From: an uncultured Collinsella sp. | Lineage (GTDB): Bacteria > Actinomycetota > Coriobacteriia > Coriobacteriales > Coriobacteriaceae | DNA: 11,247 nt | Direction: 5' to 3' | NCBI GenBank assembly: GCA_958446785.1 | Contig: CAUCXP010000033.1 | Coordinates: forward strand, 1 to 11,247 | Shown: positions 1-6,474 of the stretch, piece by piece | How positions within the stretch are numbered: the stretch's first letter is position 1 | Layout: each line of letters starts with the position of its first letter | Made by a program: the position numbers and the translations under genes | Notes under the pieces: generated by a model | The model's database searches: none | Told to the model about the DNA's origin: nothing | The model's input: only the letters and a program-made list of their open reading frames with translations

Positions 1-933
1 CGGTTCCATCTGGATTTCAATCCCCAGCTTGTCAAAGTAGCGGTCCATGTATGCGGGGTATTTACCGCGCGCCATGATATCGGTGTAGAACCAGTTGGAA
101 TACTGGTCATCATGGATCGCCTGCAGGTTGTCCTCGGGACGGCAGGTGGCTGGGTAGGTACAGAAGCGGGCGATCATACCGCCGACAGGAGTGCCGGGAG
201 AGAGCTCGTGCACCGTCTTGACGGCAAGCGCGTTGGCGATGAACTCGTGATGCAGGCACTGGAAAATCGCCTGGTCAAAGTCCTCTCCTTCCTCATCCTT
301 TACCAGACAGACGCCGTCCCACGGGGAGAAGCGTGCAGCATTAAACTCGTTAAAGGGGAGCCAGAAGTCAACGAGGTCACCAAACTCCCTCACGATGGTC
401 TCGACATAGCGAACAAAGAAGTCGATCGTCTTGCGGCTCTTCCAGCCGCCGTACTTAACCACCAGGTTGACGGGGATATCGTAGTGCAGCATGGTGACGA
501 ACGTCTTGATGCCGTGGCGCTTGCACTCCCCCAGCATGCTGCGGTACCACTCGATGCCCTCGCGGTTGGGTTCGGCGTCGTCGCCGTTGGGAAAGATGCG
601 GCTCCAGCACACCGAGGTGCGGAAGAGCTTGAGGCCCATCTCGCCAAACAGCGCGATATCCTCTTTATAGTGGTGGTAGAAATCGTTTCCTCGGCGGAAC
701 GGATAGAACTCGGTGCCATCGTCTGCAAGTGCGGCCACCAGCTCATCATGGCTAAAGGGGTTGTTGTGGTGCTTCTCCTCGATCTGGTCGCGCGTCCACG
801 TGCCGTCGAGCCAGCGGCAATCTTGAGTCGACTTGCCTTTGCCGCCCTCATTCCAGGCTCCGTCTGCCTGCGAGCACGAAATCGCCCCGCCCCACAGGAA
901 ATCGGAATCGAAGCCGGTCTTGATCTTGCCCAT
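1..933 (-). CDS. GH1 6-phospho-beta-glucosidase, 3' part cut by window edge
   Basis: Cytoplasmic hydrolase expected to split PTS-imported 6-phospho-beta-glucosides (cellobiose-6-P, aryl glucosides) into glucose-6-P and an aglycone or sugar. The first 311 residues are visible. The GH1 N-terminal signature FLWGGA is at residues 12-17. The strand with LHYDIP is at 149-154, followed by VVKYGGWKSRKTIDFF (158-173), a stretch typical of the phospho-glucosidase branch. The acid/base glutamate is E196 in PFNEFN. The nucleophile glutamate and the phosphate-binding loop lie beyond the window, so the phospho-specificity is inferred from similarity. ATG at 933 is chosen because GGAGG sits about 6 bases upstream and the protein begins with the usual short lead into FLWGG. 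One oddity: the usual QxEGA near the N-terminus reads QADGA (22-26). The gene diverges from an AraC-type regulator gene, its probable controller. Confidence 0.9.
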   Translation of the reverse strand, partial: MGKIKTGFDSDFLWGGAISCSQADGAWNEGGKGKSTQDCRWLDGTWTRDQIEEKHHNNPFSHDELVAALADDGTEFYPFRRGNDFYHHYKEDIALFGEMGLKLFRTSVCWSRIFPNGDDAEPNREGIEWYRSMLGECKRHGIKTFVTMLHYDIPVNLVVKYGGWKSRKTIDFFVRYVETIVREFGDLVDFWLPFNEFNAARFSPWDGVCLVKDEEGEDFDQAIFQCLHHEFIANALAVKTVHELSPGTPVGGMIARFCTYPATCRPEDNLQAIHDDQYSNWFYTDIMARGKYPAYMDRYFDKLGIEIQMEP

Positions 934-971
934 AGTTCCTCCCTCTATGTGACGTCCCTTTCGACGCCATC

Positions 972-977
972 AATATA
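972..977 (-). promoter_or_regulatory. candidate -10 box for the GH1 gene
   Basis: Read on the minus strand these bases are TATATT, five of six matches to the sigma-70 type -10 consensus. They lie about 40 bases upstream of the GH1 start codon, leaving room for a short leader with its Shine-Dalgarno. The region 16-18 bases further upstream is T-rich (TTTTTC) and a poor -35. That would fit a promoter needing an activator, but this is inference. Confidence 0.4.
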
Positions 978-1003
978 CGAAGGATTTTGAGCAAGAAAAA
1001 TAG

Positions 1004-1024
1004 CATAGAAAAGGCTAATCTATG
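1004..1024. promoter_or_regulatory. inverted repeat CATAGA-N9-TCTATG, candidate AraC-type operator
   Basis: A perfect 6-bp inverted repeat with a 9-base spacer lies in the 162-base gap between the divergent GH1 and AraC genes. If the TATATT at 972-977 is the GH1 -10 box, this repeat sits roughly 40 to 60 bases upstream of the GH1 transcription start, where AraC-family activators commonly bind. The two arms are short, so chance occurrence in an AT-rich gap cannot be excluded. Confidence 0.35.
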
Positions 1025-1095
1025 TCAGATTTTTTGATAGTCTGCCATTAGGAAGGCAAAGGATACCGTTCAACCAAACCCCTTGGAGGCATCGC

Positions 1096-2088
1096 ATGAA
1101 AGACCACAGGCTTAAGCACCTCCTCTATGCCCACTCCCCATCGGAGGACTGGCATCTGGAACACCCGGGGCAGCTAAGTCCCCGATACCGAAACATCCCG
1201 CAGGTCGAGATCAACGAGCGCCAGGTCTACCTCTTTGATTGGGAGAGCACCCTACAGGAAAGCCCCATCGGCCTGATCAGGGAGACGAGGTTCACCGACG
1301 TCCCCGCCCATATCAACCACGATATGGAACTCACCTTTATCTATGACGGAACCTGCGAGTTTGTTATCAACGGGCGCGCTCTCAGCCTTAAGACCGGCGA
1401 TATCCTCATCTGCAACACCGGGGTCGTGCGCAGCTCGCCCAACATCAAGGGGGAAAACGATATCGTCATTTCGATGGTCTTTCGCAAGGAGTTCTTCGAC
1501 TCGGTCTTTCTGAGCCGCCTGCCGGGCGCAAGCTCGCTCACCAATCTCCTCTTTGATTTTGTATCCAAGAACCGCCAGGCAACGCGCTATTTGGTGCTGC
1601 CGGAGGACTATGCCCGCCAGGCCCGAGGAATCATCGAACTACTCTATGTTGAGTACCACTTTAAGGATCTCTACTCTAACGAGTTGATGACCGATCTCGC
1701 AAGCGCCCTGTTTTTAACCATTATCCAAGGGCTCTACCGCAGGCGGGAATCGTTTGACCAAAAATCAACCGACGACGACCGCATCGTACGGGTGCTCAAA
1801 CACGTGGAGCAGGAGTACAAGACCTGCACGCTCGAGAGCGCCGCGGCCATCGCAGGATACAGTCCCGCCTACCTCAGCAACCTCATCAAGGAGAAAACAG
1901 GACGCACGTTTTCGCAGATCAAGCTCGACCAGCAGCTCAGCGAAGCCGCTTATCTGCTCAACAACACCGGGCTCTCGATTACGCGCGTGGCCCAAAAGGT
2001 GGGCATTTCCAACATGTCGTATTTTTACGCCAAATTCAAAGACGTGTTTGGCATGACACCCAAGGCGTACCGGGGGCTTTCAAAATAG
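1096..2088 (+). CDS. AraC-family transcriptional regulator with N-terminal cupin sensor
   Basis: DNA-binding regulator of 330 residues, the usual size for the AraC/XylS family. The N-terminal part holds a cupin-like sugar-sensing fold: HINHDMELTFIYDG (72-85) and LSLKTGDILICN (97-108) match the H-x-H/E and L-x-x-GD-I pattern of AraC_binding domains. The C-terminal part (about 229-330) has two helix-turn-helix units, TLESAAAIAGYSPAYLSNLI (245-264) and SITRVAQKVGISNMSYFYAKF (294-314), then FGMTPKAYR (318-326), the family's closing motif. The start at 1096 has GGAGG with a 6-base spacer. Because it is divergent from the GH1 phospho-glucosidase gene, the likely job is local activation of beta-glucoside use. 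The effector is probably the sugar or its phosphate, but nothing in the sequence identifies it. Confidence 0.93.
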   Translation: MKDHRLKHLLYAHSPSEDWHLEHPGQLSPRYRNIPQVEINERQVYLFDWESTLQESPIGLIRETRFTDVPAHINHDMELTFIYDGTCEFVINGRALSLKTGDILICNTGVVRSSPNIKGENDIVISMVFRKEFFDSVFLSRLPGASSLTNLLFDFVSKNRQATRYLVLPEDYARQARGIIELLYVEYHFKDLYSNELMTDLASALFLTIIQGLYRRRESFDQKSTDDDRIVRVLKHVEQEYKTCTLESAAAIAGYSPAYLSNLIKEKTGRTFSQIKLDQQLSEAAYLLNNTGLSITRVAQKVGISNMSYFYAKFKDVFGMTPKAYRGLSK

Positions 2089-2125
2089 GAGTACCTAAGG
2101 ACGAGGTACGGCACGTAAAGCAAAG

Positions 2126-2160
2126 AGGTAGATTTTCGGGTATGTCCCAAAAATCTACCT
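2126..2160. repeat. 35-bp palindromic element, copy 1
   Basis: An 11-bp perfect inverted repeat (AGGTAGATTTT at 2126-2136, AAAATCTACCT at 2150-2160) encloses a further GGG/CCC pairing around a 5-base loop, separated by one C-A mismatch. It lies 38 bases after the AraC stop codon in a convergent gap. Neither strand has a clean T-tract after the stem, so a classic terminator is doubtful, though it may still end transcripts. A second, diverged copy in the same orientation starts 92 bases downstream. The gap 2089-2227 otherwise holds no gene I can support. Confidence 0.8.
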
Positions 2161-2217
2161 GCAAGGCGTTATGAGATTGGAATTGTCGGAGGACCGGGTT
2201 TGCCCCGCGCATCTAAA

Positions 2218-2252
2218 AGGTAGATTTCTAGGCATGTCCCAATAATCTACTG
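2218..2252. repeat. 35-bp palindromic element, diverged copy 2 overlapping ABC gene end
   Basis: This copy aligns without gaps to copy 1, with 28 of 35 bases identical. The outer stem is retained in part (GTAGATT at 2220-2226 with AATCTAC at 2244-2250), while the inner stem is imperfect. It overlaps the 3' end of the minus-strand ABC transporter gene, whose last seven codons and TAG stop (2228-2230) are read from it. Three of the seven differences from copy 1 are exactly the three stop-codon bases. Confidence 0.75.
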
Positions 2253-3613
2253 GTAGCGATGTTGAGGGCCTGAGCATCGGTGGCGTCGTGCGTGGCGAGT
2301 AGGAGCGTGCGACCGTCGAGGAGGTCGAGCACGACCTCGGCCGTCGCATCGCGCGCAGCGGTATCTAAACCGGTAAAGGGCTCGTCCAGAATCACCGCGT
2401 CGCCTGGGCACAGCAGGGCTCGAGCGATCTCGACGCGACGGCGCTGCCCGCCCGAAAGCTCGGCCACGCGAGCATGTACATCGACCCCCGGCACCAGCAG
2501 GCGCAACAGGGCCGCAGCACTCGAGGCGTCCACGCGTGCATCGGCGCACACTAGCACGTTATCCAGCGCCGCGGCGGACTCGACCAAGCGTGCATCCTGA
2601 AACACCATCGAGCACGGCGCGCACTCCCCCGCTGCCAACGAAAGCAGCGTCGACTTGCCCATGCCCGAAGCGCCCATCACACAGATACGCCCACCCGCGG
2701 GCAAGTTGAGCACCAGACCATCCAGCGCCGGCGCCCAGGGCGCGCGATCGCCCACGGCGAGCGCAAGCTCCGCTGAAGTGCCATCGCTCGCAGCCCCCGC
2801 ACGCCCACGCAATCCATGCCCATGCGCCCGCACGGCCGCGCGCCACGCCACGGGCCCCGAAACCCGCAGCAGCCACACTAGCACGCGCTCACATGCCCAC
2901 GATGCCGCCACGACCAACACGGTCCACGCCAGCAGATCAGCCGTCTCGATCAAAAGCTTCGCCTGATAGATGCGCTCACCCACGGTGCCCACCGCCATGC
3001 CGATGAGCTCGGCTGCCACGCCGGCCTTCCAGCTCATGCCAATCACGGCACGCGCACACGAAAGCACAAACGGCAGGACTTCGCGCCAGGTATGGGCGCA
3101 AAACAGTCGCCAGCCGCGCACGCCATGCAGACGGAACATCTGCTCCAGCGGTTTATTCACCTGTGCCAAGCCCTCGGCCAGCGAAAAATACACGCCCGGC
3201 AGCGCCATCAAAAAGACTGCCGCGATGCTCACGCGCGCCGACCCCAGCCAGATTAGCAACAGGACCACCACGCAGGCGACCGGTGTCGCCTTTACAAACG
3301 ACAGCGCCAGAGCCACCAGGTGCGCAAACGCCCGCGAACGTGACGAAATCCCGGCAAGCACACCACCACACACCGCGGCAAGCGCCAGCCCGCCCAGTAT
3401 CCGCGCGCCCGAGCCCGCCAAAATCGCCCAGGTACCGCCATCGCACACCAGGCGCAGAAGCGCCAAGGCAACAGCACCCGGCCCCGGCAAGATCAGCGGC
3501 TGCGCCACCAGCGACGCCGCAAAGATCCACACGGCAAGCCAAAAGGCGGCGACGGCACCCACTGCCGCCACCGCCTTCGCACGCTCAGTCATGTGTCGAG
3601 CAAACGCACGCAC
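2228..3613 (-). CDS. single-chain ABC importer: permease fused to compact ATPase
   Basis: Inner-membrane importer of 461 residues. Residues about 15-250 are a binding-protein-dependent permease of the nitrate/sulfonate/taurine (SsuC/TauC) kind, with roughly six hydrophobic segments and an EAA-like coupling loop near 157-181. Residues about 280-461 are an ABC ATPase: Walker A GASGMGKST (314-322), Q-loop Q339, signature LSGGQ (386-390), Walker B AVILDE (406-411), and switch H442. In this family the two parts are normally separate proteins. The ATPase is short: only about 19 residues separate the Walker A lysine from the Q-loop, so much of the usual beta-subdomain is missing. The C-terminus ends inside a palindromic repeat. 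GTG at 3613 is chosen over ATG at 3592 because only GTG has a Shine-Dalgarno (GGAG, 6-base spacer). It starts 3 bases after the binding-protein gene, its evident partner. The substrate is unknown. Confidence 0.88.
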   Translation of the reverse strand: MRAFARHMTERAKAVAAVGAVAAFWLAVWIFAASLVAQPLILPGPGAVALALLRLVCDGGTWAILAGSGARILGGLALAAVCGGVLAGISSRSRAFAHLVALALSFVKATPVACVVVLLLIWLGSARVSIAAVFLMALPGVYFSLAEGLAQVNKPLEQMFRLHGVRGWRLFCAHTWREVLPFVLSCARAVIGMSWKAGVAAELIGMAVGTVGERIYQAKLLIETADLLAWTVLVVAASWACERVLVWLLRVSGPVAWRAAVRAHGHGLRGRAGAASDGTSAELALAVGDRAPWAPALDGLVLNLPAGGRICVMGASGMGKSTLLSLAAGECAPCSMVFQDARLVESAAALDNVLVCADARVDASSAAALLRLLVPGVDVHARVAELSGGQRRRVEIARALLCPGDAVILDEPFTGLDTAARDATAEVVLDLLDGRTLLLATHDATDAQALNIATSRLLGHA

Positions 3614-3616
3614 GGG

Positions 3617-4660
3617 CTACTCCATGTAGTAAAAATCGTCAGCCGGGAGCTTACCGCCCACGGCACTCGCGTCCGCATCGGCCAGCACCTGCAGGTACCC
3701 ACCGAGCGCCGCCTTCATATCTTTCCCCGTCTGGCACACGAGCATGCACCCGGGAATCGCCTTCTCGGCGATCTTGGCGTTATCCACGATGCCGGCATCG
3801 ACCACGGCCTGCGCCCAGTCTGCTGGCGCCGCATTGACAGCCTTTACGCTCGCCGCATGGCAGCTCAAGAACTCCGCCACGGCCTCGGGATGTTCCTCGG
3901 CAAACGCGCGGCGCACCACGGTCACACCCGTCAGCAAGCGCGAGCCCGTGTCTCCTACCAGCTCGTCCCACACATCGGTCAGGCTTACCGGAGCCGACAG
4001 CTTGCCCTCGCTCTTTGCGATGGCAGCTGTCTTGAACGGCTCCGGCAGCACGCCCACGGCGGACGGGTCGGCAAGCAGGGCCGACAGCACCTCGGTGGGT
4101 TCGCTCTTAAACTCAAGCGCCACCTGGCCAGTCAGACCTGCGCGCTCCAGCAGGTAGTTCATGACGTACTCCGGCGTGGTGCCCTTGCCCGTCATATAGA
4201 CGGTGCGGCCCGCCAGGTCGCCAAACGAGATCACGCCCGCGTCGCCCGTCACCACGCTCAGCACGCCGAGCGTATTGATGTCGATGACCTGCACCGCGCC
4301 CTCGGTCTTGTTGTAGAGCACGCTCGCCACGTTGGCGGGCACCAGGGCAATATCGACATCGCCCTGAATGACCTTGGGCACGATCTCGTCGGCAGCGGCG
4401 CTGATCGCAAAGTCGAACTCGTTATCTGTCTCGCCGCTCGCCGCCTGGTCCATAAACTGCACCAGACCGATTGACGTCGGCCCCTTGAGCGAGGCGACGT
4501 GCACCTCGACCGACTCGGCGGCAGCGCCGCTCGGCGCAGACCCGGCAGAGCCCGCCCCCGCAGCCCCGCCGCTGCAGCCAGCCAACGCAAGCGACAGCGC
4601 GCCCGCGGCAAGCGCCGAGGCAAACCCTCGGCGCGAAAGCTCAAATTCAAACGCGCGCAT
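3617..4660 (-). CDS. Tat-type lipoprotein solute-binding protein of ABC importer
   Basis: Extracytoplasmic, membrane-anchored receptor of 347 residues that should deliver a small solute to the permease-ATPase encoded next. The N-terminus has a twin-arginine motif SRRGF (9-13), a hydrophobic stretch and a lipobox LAGC with C29 as the lipidated residue. A Gly/Ala/Ser-rich tether runs to about residue 50. The mature domain resembles the nitrate/sulfonate/thiamine-precursor binding proteins (NMT1/SsuA-like). It opens with a strand VEVHVASLKGPTSIG (51-65), and GDVDIALVPANVASVLYNK is the typical hinge-proximal segment. ATG at 4660 is preferred over longer readings into the hydrogenase gene because the signal peptide begins there. 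It lies 2 bases after the hydrogenase stop, with AAGGGA upstream. The ligand cannot be told from the sequence. Confidence 0.88.
   Translation of the reverse strand: MRAFEFELSRRGFASALAAGALSLALAGCSGGAAGAGSAGSAPSGAAAESVEVHVASLKGPTSIGLVQFMDQAASGETDNEFDFAISAAADEIVPKVIQGDVDIALVPANVASVLYNKTEGAVQVIDINTLGVLSVVTGDAGVISFGDLAGRTVYMTGKGTTPEYVMNYLLERAGLTGQVALEFKSEPTEVLSALLADPSAVGVLPEPFKTAAIAKSEGKLSAPVSLTDVWDELVGDTGSRLLTGVTVVRRAFAEEHPEAVAEFLSCHAASVKAVNAAPADWAQAVVDAGIVDNAKIAEKAIPGCMLVCQTGKDMKAALGGYLQVLADADASAVGGKLPADDFYYME
3620..3623 (-). promoter_or_regulatory. ribosome binding site deciding the GTG start of the ABC gene
   Basis: On the minus strand this reads GGAG, 6 bases before the GTG at 3613, and lies inside the last codons of the binding-protein gene (the ATG-GAG encoding its final Met-Glu). 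The downstream ATG at 3592 has no comparable site. The position suggests translation coupled to the upstream gene. Confidence 0.6.
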
Positions 4661-4662
4661 CG

Positions 4663-6474
4663 TTAGCACATCCCTTCGTTGGGCATCGTCCACGCGTGAT
4701 GGTCGGTATGCAGCAACTCCTCGGCCAGCGGCGAGAGCGGCGCGCCCAAAAACTCGCGGTAGCACGCCTGAACATCGGGGTTCTCGTGTGAGAAGCGAAT
4801 GTCCGCAGCGGCATCCAGCCCCCAGAGCACCTGGCCACGCTCGGCCGCCAGTTCACAGCCGTCGTGGATGGGCTGACCGCCGCCGCCGACGCAGCCGCCC
4901 GGGCATGCCATGACCTCAACGAAGTCATAGCTCACACGGCCGTCGCGAATCGCGTCGAGCAGACGCGCGGCGTTGCCCAGCCCGTGTGCCACGGCGACGC
5001 GCACCTTGGTGCCATCGATATCGGCCACGGCTTCTTTCCAGCCGTCCAGGCCGCGCACATCAGTAAAGAAGTCGGCGTCGGAATTCTTGCACGTCACCAG
5101 GTAATATGCCGAGCGCACGGCGGCCTCCATCACGCCGCCCGTGGCGCCAAAGATCACACCCGCGCCCGTGCCAAAGCCCAGCGGCGTATCGAGCGGCTCC
5201 TCGGTAAGCGTGTCGACGCTCACGTGGCTCGCGCGAATCATGCGTACCATCTCGCGCACCGTCAGCGCAACGTCCACATCGGGCACGCCGCCCTCGCCCA
5301 CCATGCTCGGCAGCGCACACTCGGCCTTCTTGGCCGTACACGGCATCACGGACACCACGAACAGGCGCTCGGGCTCCACGCCCAACACCTTGGCGTAGTA
5401 CGTCTTGGCAATGGCGCCGAACATCTGCTGCGGCGACTTGGACGTGGACAGGCTGTCGACAAACTCCGGATAGCGCGCCTTCACAAAGCGCACCCAGCCC
5501 GGGCAGCAACTCGTGAACATGGGCCAGCCGCGGCTGTCGCCCTCGCCCTTGGAGGCAGCGCCCAGGCGCTCGAGCAGCTCGGAGCCCTCCTCCATAATGG
5601 TGAGGTCGGCCGAGAAGTCGGTGTCGAACACGTACTCAAAGCCCACGCGGCGCAGCGCGCAAGCCAGGCGTTCGACGGTAGCCTCCTCGCGCGGAATGCC
5701 GAGCTCCTCGCCCCAGGCGCTACGCACGGCCGGCGCAATCTGCACCAGTACGATCTTGTCAGGATCGGCGAGAGCATCGAACACGGTCTCGGTATCGTCA
5801 CGCTCGCGCAGGGCGCCCGTCGGGCAATGCGTGATGCACTGACCGCACGCGACGCAATCGGTCTTGCCGATCGGCGCACGCCCGCGGGTGCCCACGGCGG
5901 TATGCGTGGCGCGGTTGGTCAGGTCCCAAATCCCTAAGCCCTGCACGCTCTCGCATACCTTGATGCAGCGCATGCATTTGATGCACTTGTCGTTATCGCG
6001 GATGATGGGGAAATCGAAGTCCCAGCCCTCGCGCGCCAGGTGCTGCTCGTACGGCAGATAGAAAATGCCAAGGTCGTTGGCGATGGTCTGCAGGTTGCAG
6101 TTGCCGCTGCGCACACAGCTCGTACAGCGCGAGTCGTGCTGGGACAGCAGCAGCTGCACGTTGGTGCGACGGGCCTCGCGGGCCTTGGGGCTGTTGGTAT
6201 GGACCACCATGCCGTCGAGCACGTAGTTGTTGCAGGCGGCAACCAGCTGGTCGCAGCCCTCGACCTCGACCACGCACACGCGGCAACCGCCGATCTCGTT
6301 CAGATCGCGCAGGTAGCACAGGGTGGGAATCTGGATGCCGACGGACTTGGCCGCATCCAGGATCGTGGTGTGCTCGGGCACCACGACCTCACAATTATCG
6401 ATCGTGAGCTTGACCATGTTGAGTGCTCCGCTTTCGGTGTTGTCGCTGACAGTGGTTTTGTTGGGCTCTACCAT
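4663..6474 (-). CDS. hydA: [FeFe]-hydrogenase catalytic subunit, multi-cluster (HydA type)
   Basis: Cytoplasmic iron hydrogenase of 603 residues that interconverts protons and H2. Clusters in order: ferredoxin-like [2Fe-2S] (C53, C64, C67, C81); His-ligated [4Fe-4S] (H113, C117, C120, C126); two ferredoxin [4Fe-4S] (C164/C167/C170/C174 and C207/C210/C213/C217). The H-domain has all three signatures: TSCCPGW (321-327), with C323 as the proton-transfer cysteine and C324 as ligand; MPCTAKKAE (377-385); and EVMACPGGCVGGGGQP (520-535), with C524 and C528. The short C-terminal small-subunit-like segment (about 570-591) is present. The enzyme appears intact. ATG at 6474 is chosen for its GGAGG at an 8-base spacer and its overlap with the upstream stop. 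ATG at 6417 (MVKLTIDN, with GGAG 8 bases before it) is a real alternative that would remove 19 unconserved residues. The maturases HydEFG are not in the window. Confidence 0.96.
   Translation of the reverse strand: MVEPNKTTVSDNTESGALNMVKLTIDNCEVVVPEHTTILDAAKSVGIQIPTLCYLRDLNEIGGCRVCVVEVEGCDQLVAACNNYVLDGMVVHTNSPKAREARRTNVQLLLSQHDSRCTSCVRSGNCNLQTIANDLGIFYLPYEQHLAREGWDFDFPIIRDNDKCIKCMRCIKVCESVQGLGIWDLTNRATHTAVGTRGRAPIGKTDCVACGQCITHCPTGALRERDDTETVFDALADPDKIVLVQIAPAVRSAWGEELGIPREEATVERLACALRRVGFEYVFDTDFSADLTIMEEGSELLERLGAASKGEGDSRGWPMFTSCCPGWVRFVKARYPEFVDSLSTSKSPQQMFGAIAKTYYAKVLGVEPERLFVVSVMPCTAKKAECALPSMVGEGGVPDVDVALTVREMVRMIRASHVSVDTLTEEPLDTPLGFGTGAGVIFGATGGVMEAAVRSAYYLVTCKNSDADFFTDVRGLDGWKEAVADIDGTKVRVAVAHGLGNAARLLDAIRDGRVSYDFVEVMACPGGCVGGGGQPIHDGCELAAERGQVLWGLDAAADIRFSHENPDVQACYREFLGAPLSPLAEELLHTDHHAWTMPNEGMC

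Noticed and set aside
112..990. Plus-strand open frame of 292 codons opposite GH1
   Set aside because: The minus strand encodes a clear GH1 enzyme with its own ribosome binding site; the plus frame shows no motif or start signal.
2126..2252. CRISPR array
   Set aside because: Only two diverged copies, each internally palindromic, 92 bases apart, with no further regular repeats and no cas genes.
3593..4474. Plus-strand open frame of 293 codons opposite the binding protein gene
   Set aside because: Antisense to a gene with a lipoprotein signal and a consistent operon position; translation is His/Arg-rich without domains.
4864..5937. Plus-strand open frame of 357 codons opposite the hydrogenase gene
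   Set aside because: Antisense shadow of the hydrogenase H-domain. No domain is recognisable and composition is skewed to Ala, His and Arg.
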